From Gammaproteobacteria bacterium (GTDB lineage: Bacteria; Pseudomonadota; Gammaproteobacteria; Granulosicoccales; Granulosicoccaceae), in NCBI GenBank assembly GCA_019634245.1, contig JAHQVR010000089.1, positions 1 through 63,652 of the forward strand: a DNA stretch of 63,652 nt, in the 5' to 3' direction. The notes beneath the pieces are model-generated. The model was given only the letters and a program-made list of their open reading frames with translations, did not search any database and was not told the origin of the DNA. Below are positions 57,517 through 63,652 of the stretch, piece after piece; position 1 is the stretch's first letter, and every line of letters begins with the position of its first letter. A program made the position numbers and the translations under genes.

Positions 57517-58148
57517 GTGGGAAGATAGGCTCCAGGCTGCTTAAGAATCACGTTGAAAGAAATGCTCAAACGTTCTTCTTCTGAAAAATTAGGGTGCACA
57601 CAGTGGTGCAGAAACGAAGGCCAGAGCAGTATCATCCCCGCTTTCGGTAGGACACGATGCTCAGGATCCACTTGCGCATCTTTTGCAATAGCCGTCATAT
57701 TCGCCTGTGGCCGAGGATCAAAAAAGGAAATGGCTGCTGGATTTAGATCATTGCGTTGAACACGAGATACCGGCTGTTGAGGCACCATTACATAGTAGGT
57801 ACCGCTTAAATAACTGTGTGGATGATTATGCAATGTATGGTAGTCACCTCGGCGGTTAACATTGGCCCACGCTTGCAAAGTCCACTCAACGTTATAATCC
57901 AATTGCTGCGCACTTAAATAATCAATCACCGTTTTGTTGACACACTGTTTTAGCCACGCTAACGCCGGATGATCAATTTCAAAGATATTCTGCGACCGAT
58001 ACTCTGTGGTGACCTGTTCGTCGGCTTGGTCAAGATCCAATATCACCGATTCTAATGCCGCATTAGCCGGTTCAGAGCCAGGTACTTCTCGAGCCAAGAA
58101 CAGTGTTGGCCAAAGCGACACAATTCCCTCTCGGTTGGCAGATTCCAT
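57513..58148 (-). CDS. 2-oxoglutarate-Fe(II) oxygenase-like protein (TIGR02466-like)
   Basis: This 211 aa protein resembles the TIGR02466 group of putative 2OG-Fe(II) oxygenases: TLHNHPHSYLSGTYYV (His109, His111), SFFDPR, WPSFLHHCVHPNFS (His182), and RLSISFNV with Arg193, which would bind the 2-oxoglutarate carboxylate. The substrate is unknown. It is one of several isolated enzymes in this section and is convergent with EamA; the cupin gene starts 88 bases away on the other strand. Confidence 0.82.
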   Translation of the reverse strand: MESANREGIVSLWPTLFLAREVPGSEPANAALESVILDLDQADEQVTTEYRSQNIFEIDHPALAWLKQCVNKTVIDYLSAQQLDYNVEWTLQAWANVNRRGDYHTLHNHPHSYLSGTYYVMVPQQPVSRVQRNDLNPAAISFFDPRPQANMTAIAKDAQVDPEHRVLPKAGMILLWPSFLHHCVHPNFSEEERLSISFNVILKQPGAYLPT

Positions 58149-58236
58149 TATCTAGACCTTAAAACAAAAACTGAAACAGATTGTAAATGATATATATTAA
58201 ATCACCAACCAATCGAAACGTCGACAGGGCTTCTCA

Positions 58237-58719
58237 ATGACAAAATCGATCATCAAAAAATCTGACATCGATGCTATGGAAGGGTTAGACAAGGCGCATT
58301 TTCTTAATGCGGATGCTGTCAGGAATAATAAATCATTAGGCGACATGACCGGGTTATCTGGTTTTGGATTTCACATCATCGAAATTCAACCCAACAAATG
58401 GTCAACCGAGTTTCATCGCCACTACTTTGAAGATGAATGCGTGTATGTGCTCGATGGAACTGCGACCGCTTACCTAGGCGAGCAGCAACACGACATAGGT
58501 CCAGGAGACTTTATCGGATATCCTAAGGGTGGCCCCGCTCACACGATACACAACAGTGGAAATACTCCCTTTCGTTGCATCGTGGTTGGCGAGCGTTTGC
58601 CACAGGATGTCGCCGACTACCCAAACAAATCCAAACGAATCTTCAGAAACAAAGGACTTGAATGGGATCTCGTTGATCTAAACGCCATCGAACACCCCAC
58701 AGGTGGAAAAAAAGTCTGA
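58237..58719 (+). CDS. Cupin-domain protein
   Basis: A single-domain cupin of 160 aa. Motif 1 is STEFHRHYFEDECVYVLDGTA with FHRHYFEDE as metal ligand region, and motif 2 is PAHTIHNSG. The N-terminal KSDIDAMEGLDKAHFLN and C-terminal RIFRNKGLEWDLVDL segments recur in a group of alphaproteobacterial-like cupins. The function is unknown; it may be an isomerase or dioxygenase. Confidence 0.88.
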   Translation: MTKSIIKKSDIDAMEGLDKAHFLNADAVRNNKSLGDMTGLSGFGFHIIEIQPNKWSTEFHRHYFEDECVYVLDGTATAYLGEQQHDIGPGDFIGYPKGGPAHTIHNSGNTPFRCIVVGERLPQDVADYPNKSKRIFRNKGLEWDLVDLNAIEHPTGGKKV

Positions 58720-58729
58720 TCAAACAACA

Positions 58730-60364
58730 CTATCTTTGGTAGACGCGCACATAATCGATCTCCATTCGTGCTGGGAATGGGGTGCTTTCATCAGGGTCAC
58801 CAGGAAAGGTACCACCGACAGCTAGATTGAGTAACACATACATCTGCTCACTAGAAACATCATCGCTTTCCACGCGCGCTACTTCAACATCATCGACATA
58901 CCAAACGACGACGCCCGGGCTCCAATCGACTGCATAGGTGTGAAAATCCGCAGAAAAATCTTCGATAACTGAACTCAGTTCCTTAGACTCTTGGTAGTCG
59001 CTTACCGAATCACCATCGAGATCTTTTTGAACGTGATAAGCATAGTTACCGGTGGTCGGCAGGTCTCCGATGGCTTCGATAATGTCTATCTCTGGATCTT
59101 CAGGTTGCGCATCGTGGTAGTAGGCATTTAACAACCAAAAGGCACTCCATAACCCTTTGCCGGCAGGCATCCTGGCGCGCATCTCCACATAGCCATAACG
59201 AAACTTAAAGGCATCGTAACTCGTAATGATTCCGGATAAAAACGGTTGCCGGTTCCTAGCAAAGCTATTATCGGCTGTGTTGATTACTCGAGTGGTTTGA
59301 TCTACCAGAACGCCATCAGCATCGAAAGCCAAGACTCGAAATTTTCTATCGATGCCGGGTATAAAGTCATCGACAAATAGTGATCTGCCAGTAATGTTCG
59401 CCACGAAGGTATCATTGTCGTAGATATCGTAGTTGGTTGCTCCTTGAACTGAATTCCAGGCAATCTCCCCACTGGTCTTGGAATAAATGTTCGCTTGAAT
59501 AACCAGCCGCTCAGATAAACTGGTGGTCGTGAGTCCATCTGCAGTATTCACCGCAATGGAGTCTTCGATAATCAACTCATCGCAGACATCGTAAGCGAGC
59601 ACACGATACTCATAGGTGCGTCCTGGGACGACACCAGCTTCGTATAGACTGCTGTAATCAGAACCCTGAAGCTCGCGATGCAGATTGTCATCGCGGTAAA
59701 TCTCAAACCGATGACCACGGTTGGGCGGCCGCCAAACCAATTCCAAGGCATTCTCCGAATACACATTCGCAGAAAGCTCTAGTGAAAACGGCTGACGAGG
59801 TACTGAAACTGATCTATCGGCCGTGTTTATGGTGAGCTGTGCCGATACTAAGTTATTTCCGTTGGCATCTTTGGCGACCACTTCGTAGGCATAGTCAATA
59901 CCTTCTCTAATTTGTGGCTCAAAGTAGGATCCGCCGGCCACCGTTGCCTGGTACTCACCATTGCGTAGCACATCGTAGCTCACGGCACCCTCTGGCACTC
60001 GCCATAGCAGTTCAGCGGAGGTTGCGGAATAGATGGACCGGGTGAGATAGAGCTGGCTACGATCAAACGGTGTTTTGATCGCCTCAATCGCTAAGACGCC
60101 ATCCGCTAACACAAATGGGTTGTAACCGAACTGCCCTTCGTTCACGTAGTACTGAAGCTCGTTATTAATAATAACGCCCGGACCCCAAAGAAACTCTGTA
60201 TTCCATTTGTTGCGATCCAACACGTTGCCATCAAAATTATCTTCAAAGACTAATCGATACTCAGAGTTCGGATCTGGAACATCGCAGGTGTCGGCCCAAG
60301 CGGGGTTGAAGACACCCATCAGCCACGTGGTAATAATCATTGTTGGCAGTAGTTGAACGTTCAT
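58730..60364 (-). CDS. GH16 endoglucanase-like protein with inserted Fn3-like repeats
   Basis: A secreted glycoside hydrolase of family 16 (laminarinase/agarase clan). From ATG 60364 it is 544 aa with a signal peptide cleaved near residue 24. The catalytic motif is EIDIIE (E425 nucleophile, D427, E430 acid/base), followed by FHTYAVDWSPG and the terminal EIDYVRVYQR. The catalytic fold is split: beta-strands to about residue 98 and again from about 373 (FLSGIITSYDAFKFRYGYVEM). Between them are three fibronectin-III-like repeats of about 91 residues, each with YSxxxxELxW and a closing NTAD. It is 27 bases after the isomerase gene, with GAGGAAGC before the ATG. Upstream residues to 60631 are not part of the protein. 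Confidence 0.88.
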   Translation of the reverse strand: MNVQLLPTMIITTWLMGVFNPAWADTCDVPDPNSEYRLVFEDNFDGNVLDRNKWNTEFLWGPGVIINNELQYYVNEGQFGYNPFVLADGVLAIEAIKTPFDRSQLYLTRSIYSATSAELLWRVPEGAVSYDVLRNGEYQATVAGGSYFEPQIREGIDYAYEVVAKDANGNNLVSAQLTINTADRSVSVPRQPFSLELSANVYSENALELVWRPPNRGHRFEIYRDDNLHRELQGSDYSSLYEAGVVPGRTYEYRVLAYDVCDELIIEDSIAVNTADGLTTTSLSERLVIQANIYSKTSGEIAWNSVQGATNYDIYDNDTFVANITGRSLFVDDFIPGIDRKFRVLAFDADGVLVDQTTRVINTADNSFARNRQPFLSGIITSYDAFKFRYGYVEMRARMPAGKGLWSAFWLLNAYYHDAQPEDPEIDIIEAIGDLPTTGNYAYHVQKDLDGDSVSDYQESKELSSVIEDFSADFHTYAVDWSPGVVVWYVDDVEVARVESDDVSSEQMYVLLNLAVGGTFPGDPDESTPFPARMEIDYVRVYQR

Positions 60365-60390
60365 AGTCTGCTTCCTCATCCAAAATTTTC

Positions 60391-60987
60391 CTAGAGCGCC
60401 GCAGCCAGAAAGTCCAGTCGGTCCTGTCCCCAGAACAACTCTTCTCCAACAATGTAGGTGGGTGACCCAAACACATCGCGCATATGCGCCTCTTCGGTGC
60501 AATTTAGATAGTCCCGGGCGCAGTCCTCGGTTTGAGCTTTTGCCAGCAGACCCTGTCCATCTAGACCACATCCATCGGCTATCGAAACCAGGGTTGCCTC
60601 GTCGGCGATATTTTTCTCTTCGGCCCAACACGCTCGCAACACCGCATCTGAGAGCATGCCAGCCTCCAGGATCGCTTCAGCCCCGCCCGCGGCATAGACC
60701 ATCTTTGCCGCCAACGCTTGGTCAGCCGGGAAAAACGCAGGTGTTAAGTTCATGGGTACGTTTAAATGTTTCTGCCATCGCTTTAGCTCCTCCATACGCC
60801 AGTTCTGACGCGAGGGGTGTCGTTTGGCTGGCGGCAGGCCACCCATCTTGTCAAACGTTGACATAACATCGATGGGCTTATAGTTCACTGCCACACCTTT
60901 GGTGTCACGAATGACATTGAACCGCTCGATCGCGAGATAGCTCCAAGGAGAGATCAAAAAGTGATAGTAATCGATGCGGTTTGCCAT
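60391..60987 (-). CDS. 2-hydroxychromene-2-carboxylate isomerase-like (DsbA fold)
   Basis: A glutathione-dependent isomerase of the DsbA/thioredoxin-fold HCCA isomerase family, 198 aa. The active-site Ser (residue 13, in HFLISPWSY) replaces the Cys of DsbA. Typical elements are VNYKPIDVMSTFDKMGG and DVFGSPTYIVGEELFWGQDRLD near the C-terminus. HCCA isomerase acts in naphthalene degradation, but homologues are widespread and no naphthalene genes are nearby, so the substrate is uncertain. AGGAAT precedes the ATG. Confidence 0.88.
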   Translation of the reverse strand: MANRIDYYHFLISPWSYLAIERFNVIRDTKGVAVNYKPIDVMSTFDKMGGLPPAKRHPSRQNWRMEELKRWQKHLNVPMNLTPAFFPADQALAAKMVYAAGGAEAILEAGMLSDAVLRACWAEEKNIADEATLVSIADGCGLDGQGLLAKAQTEDCARDYLNCTEEAHMRDVFGSPTYIVGEELFWGQDRLDFLAAAL

Positions 60988-61157
60988 GGGTTCATTCCTG
61001 AGTCATTGATTCGAGAGACCTTTTTCAACGACAGTATATCTTCCGATCGAACCCTGCGTGCCCAACCACGAACGGTAATTTTATTTTCAAAAGAAATCAT
61101 ACCCAACGGCACAGATTAAGAGTATAAGCAGGCCAGCACAGTTGAGTTTTTTTGATC

Positions 61158-62453
61158 ATGATTGCGGTACTCAAAAACACATGGGCGTTGTTGCTGGGCA
61201 TGTTGCTACTTATGATCGGCAACGGGCTACAGGGCACCTTGCTTGGAGTGCGTGGTTCACTCGAGCAAATGAACAGCACCACCATGGGCTACATCATGTC
61301 GGCCTACTTTATTGGTTTTTTGGGCGGCTCTCAGATAACCCCCCGACTGCTTCGGCGTGTGGGCCATGTGCGAGTGTTTGCAGCACTCGGCTCATTAGTA
61401 TCGGCCGCTTTTATTCTCTACGCTGCCGTGGTCGATCCGCGCGCCTGGTGGCTATTTCGACTCATGGTCGGTTTTTGCATATCTGGCATGTATGTCGTGG
61501 CAGAAAGCTGGTTGAACGATGGGGCGAATAATGAAACACGTGGTCAGGCGCTGTCCCTGTATCTCATCGTGCAAATGGCCGGCATGGTTATTGGCCAGTT
61601 GCTATTGAATGTCGGCGACCCTGGTTCTTATGACTTATTTGTTCTCATAACCGTACTAGTATCCGTGTCGTTTGCGCCGATTTTACTATCGACTTCGCCA
61701 GCGCCCGTGCACGAAGCTTCCCGCCCGATGAAAATTCCCGATCTCATTAAAGCGTCGCCGTTGGCCTGCGTTGGCACGTTTTTACTGGGAGGTATCTACG
61801 CCAATCTATTTGCTATGGCGCCCGTGTATGCCACTGAACGAGGTATGCCGATCAATGAAGTGTCCTATTTCATCACCTCTATTTTTGTCGGTAGCCTTAT
61901 TTTTCAGTATCCGATTGGTTGGTTCTCAGACCGTATGGACCGACGTGTATTGATCATGCTGCTGACCGCAGTGGGTTCCATTGCAGCAGCCCTTGCGGTC
62001 TGGTTTGGTGATTCCTTCTCTGTGTTGCTGCTGGTCGCTTTGATTCTCGGAGGCACATCAGGACCTTTGTACTCTTTGTTGGTCGCTTACGCCAATGACT
62101 ATCTTGAGGCTGACCAGATGGCTGCAGCCTCCGGTGGCCTATTGTTTTTGAATGGATCCGGCGCGATGGGAGGCCCGATCATCGTTGGATTTTTAATGAA
62201 TAACTTTGGTATTGAATGGTTCTTTATTTCGATCACTCTGCTAATGAGTACGATATGTATCTACGGTTTCTATCGAATGAGTCAGCGAGATACTGTTGAT
62301 ACCGAAGACATGGCACCGTATCTACCCATCAGTGCTCGCACCACGGTTGTTTCTACCGAGTATGCGATTGAGCACGCTGAAGAAGCGGATCTGGAAGAAA
62401 AGGAAGAGCGCGATGAAACTTTCAGCGACGAATCCGAAGAGAGCTCAGAGTAA
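61158..62453 (+). CDS. MFS transporter (YcaD-like)
   Basis: A 431 aa polytopic major facilitator protein with about twelve hydrophobic segments. It starts ATG 61158 (MIAVLKNTWALLLGMLL) and shows the loop-2 motif GGSQITPRLLRRVGH and the loop-8/9 motif GWFSDRMDRR. It resembles the YcaD group of sugar-efflux-like transporters. The C-terminal tail is very acidic (EEADLEEKEERDETFSDESEESSE), which is unusual for the family. It is 10 bases ahead of the aminotransferase gene. Confidence 0.88.
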   Translation: MIAVLKNTWALLLGMLLLMIGNGLQGTLLGVRGSLEQMNSTTMGYIMSAYFIGFLGGSQITPRLLRRVGHVRVFAALGSLVSAAFILYAAVVDPRAWWLFRLMVGFCISGMYVVAESWLNDGANNETRGQALSLYLIVQMAGMVIGQLLLNVGDPGSYDLFVLITVLVSVSFAPILLSTSPAPVHEASRPMKIPDLIKASPLACVGTFLLGGIYANLFAMAPVYATERGMPINEVSYFITSIFVGSLIFQYPIGWFSDRMDRRVLIMLLTAVGSIAAALAVWFGDSFSVLLLVALILGGTSGPLYSLLVAYANDYLEADQMAAASGGLLFLNGSGAMGGPIIVGFLMNNFGIEWFFISITLLMSTICIYGFYRMSQRDTVDTEDMAPYLPISARTTVVSTEYAIEHAEEADLEEKEERDETFSDESEESSE

Positions 62454-62462
62454 CCCGCACCT

Positions 62463-63608
62463 ATGACCCAACTACCCGAATTCAGGCTAGAAGCACATTT
62501 CTCAAAATGGGAATTTAACGCCAAGCACCATTTGACCGCCTCCGATGCAGAGAGCCTGTCTATTAAAGATCTGCTCGCGATGGCCAATGATACCGACCGC
62601 CAGGGCTTTGAAGAGCTCTGGTTGGGCTATACCGAAACCTATGGCGCTCCAGAACTACGACAAGTGATCGCGGACACTTACACCAACCAGAACAGTGACA
62701 ATATATTGTGTTTTTCCGGTGCGAGCGAAGGCATTTTCGCAGCCAATAACGTGCTACTTGATAAGGACAGCCACGCAATTGTCGTCACACCCAACTACCA
62801 ATCCCATGAAAGCTTACCGCTGGCCATTGGTGAGGCCACGGGCGTTGCTCTGAACCCGGACGACGGATGGTCGCTTGACATTGATCAGATCAAGGCGGCT
62901 ATCAAACCCAATACGCGACTGTTAACCATCAACTTTCCACACAATCCCACCGGCACCATTCTGCCCCTGGATCGTTACCAGGCGCTTATTGAGCTTTGCC
63001 GCATACACGGCATCTACATCCTGCACGATGAAATTTTTCATGGTCTGGGTGAAACGGGCACTCAACACTTACCGTTTATCAGTGATGTCTATGAACGAGG
63101 CCTGTCATTAAATGTCATGTCAAAAGCGTATGGTCTGCCGGGATTGCGAGTGGGCTGGATTGCCTGTCACGACAAAGCGGTGTTAGCCAAGATGGAACGC
63201 ATGAAACACTATCTGTCGATCTGTAATTCCGCACCCAGTGAACAACTCACTCTGATAGCCTTAAAAAACAAAGACAAGCTGCTGGCACGCACCTGTAACA
63301 TTATTGACAACAACCTACCTAAATGGGATGCGTTCTTTGCACGTCACCCCACTCTATTTGAATGGCAACGCCCCGATGGCTCTTGTATGGCTTTTCCGAA
63401 ATATACGGGTAAAGAGGGTGTTGAAACCTTTACACATAACCTTATAGAACAGGCAGGTGTACTGTTTTTGCCTAGCACTATCTACCAGTCAGAACTAAGC
63501 CCGACACCCATCGACCGATTTCGATTAGGCTTTGGCCGGCACGGTTTGGATGATGGCCTTGCGGCGTTGGAAACTTACTTGGAGTCTTTCTCCAAGGCTG
63601 CTCGATAA
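62463..63608 (+). CDS. PLP-dependent aminotransferase class I/II
   Basis: A fold-type I aminotransferase of 381 aa. PLP contacts are SGASEGIF near residue 83, NFPHNPTG near 160, DEIFHGLG near 190, and the Schiff-base lysine in VMSKAYGLPGLRVGW near 221. The C-terminal Arg in DRFRLGFGRHG would bind the substrate carboxylate. Substrate specificity cannot be told from sequence. It is probably translated with the MFS gene 10 bases upstream, suggesting transport and transamination of the same compound. It overlaps the next minus-strand gene. Confidence 0.9.
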   Translation: MTQLPEFRLEAHFSKWEFNAKHHLTASDAESLSIKDLLAMANDTDRQGFEELWLGYTETYGAPELRQVIADTYTNQNSDNILCFSGASEGIFAANNVLLDKDSHAIVVTPNYQSHESLPLAIGEATGVALNPDDGWSLDIDQIKAAIKPNTRLLTINFPHNPTGTILPLDRYQALIELCRIHGIYILHDEIFHGLGETGTQHLPFISDVYERGLSLNVMSKAYGLPGLRVGWIACHDKAVLAKMERMKHYLSICNSAPSEQLTLIALKNKDKLLARTCNIIDNNLPKWDAFFARHPTLFEWQRPDGSCMAFPKYTGKEGVETFTHNLIEQAGVLFLPSTIYQSELSPTPIDRFRLGFGRHGLDDGLAALETYLESFSKAAR

Positions 63609-63652
63609 TGGGATAGATTTTCCAGCAGCATCTTTTTAAATTCTTCAGTGTA
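63575..63652 (-). CDS. Partial CDS, C-terminal end at the window edge
   Basis: Reading inward from the window edge on the minus strand, 25 codons (beginning YTEEFKKMLLENLSHY) precede a TAA at 63575-63577, so a gene appears to end here and begin outside. The amphipathic, charged helix looks like real coding sequence. It overlaps the aminotransferase end by 34 bases, like other convergent overlaps in this window. No family can be given. Confidence 0.5.
   Translation of the reverse strand, partial: YTEEFKKMLLENLSHYRAALEKDSK

Overview
The window is a gene-dense stretch of chromosome (66 protein-coding genes called, no gene-free gap over about 300 bases, no rRNA, tRNA, CRISPR array, insertion sequence or prophage seen). 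It looks like a free-living, Gram-negative gammaproteobacterium. The evidence is the Pseudomonas-like core order coaBC-dut-algC-argB ... recG-ridA-spoT-rpoZ-gmk, a type II secretion operon, rhombosortase, MipA/OmpV, RstAB-like and PepN proteins, and a bifunctional RXKD-type SpoT. Choline sulfatase and a GH16 glycanase fit a marine or algal-associated life, but the genus cannot be fixed from sequence alone. The best guess is an Arenicellales- or Chromatiales-like lineage, held with low confidence.

Layout. 0-5 kb (+): coaBC, a PfkB sugar kinase, dut, algC, argB. 5-8.5 kb: a DUF4124 coiled-coil protein, exonuclease III, small unknowns, cysQ. 8.5-14.2 kb (-): the inner-membrane and pseudopilin half of a type II secretion system (gspG-H-I-J-K-L-M-N), with a rhombosortase divergent from it. 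14.9-20.8 kb (-): recG, ridA, spoT, rpoZ, gmk. 20.9-24.1 kb (+): a glycosyltransferase fused to a Rossmann-like tail, then sucCD. 24.2-30.4 kb: choline sulfatase, an RstB/RstA-like two-component system, DUF3019 protein, MipA/OmpV outer-membrane protein, and a divergent serine-hydrolase lipoprotein. 30.4-37.1 kb (-): an aberrant isocitrate-dehydrogenase-like gene followed by sucA-sucB-lpd. 37.3-45.7 kb: small conserved proteins, fadD, nitroreductase, sulfurtransferase, Nudix, thioesterase, an MFS-acyltransferase fusion, a cold-shock protein. 45.9-52.5 kb: pepN, and divergent from it a metallopeptidase-PGPGW-envC-ctpA envelope cluster ending in a strong intrinsic terminator. 52.6-63.7 kb: an accessory zone with hydroxyacid-oxoacid transhydrogenase, SnoaL/NTF2-fold, Gfo/Idh/MocA, EamA, 2OG-Fe(II) oxygenase, cupin, GH16, HCCA isomerase, MFS and aminotransferase genes.

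How the parts work together. The sucA-sucB-lpd and sucCD sets convert 2-oxoglutarate to succinate in the TCA cycle. The T2SS and rhombosortase genes would serve export and C-terminal processing of secreted proteins. The RstAB-DUF3019-MipA operon and the divergent lipoprotein gene share an intergenic region with two oppositely oriented sites that closely match the E. coli RstA box, one facing each gene; this is the most interesting regulatory signal. The most interesting protein is the GH16 enzyme, whose catalytic fold is interrupted by three tandem fibronectin-III-like repeats. Several convergent gene pairs share their stop codons, so terminators are scarce.
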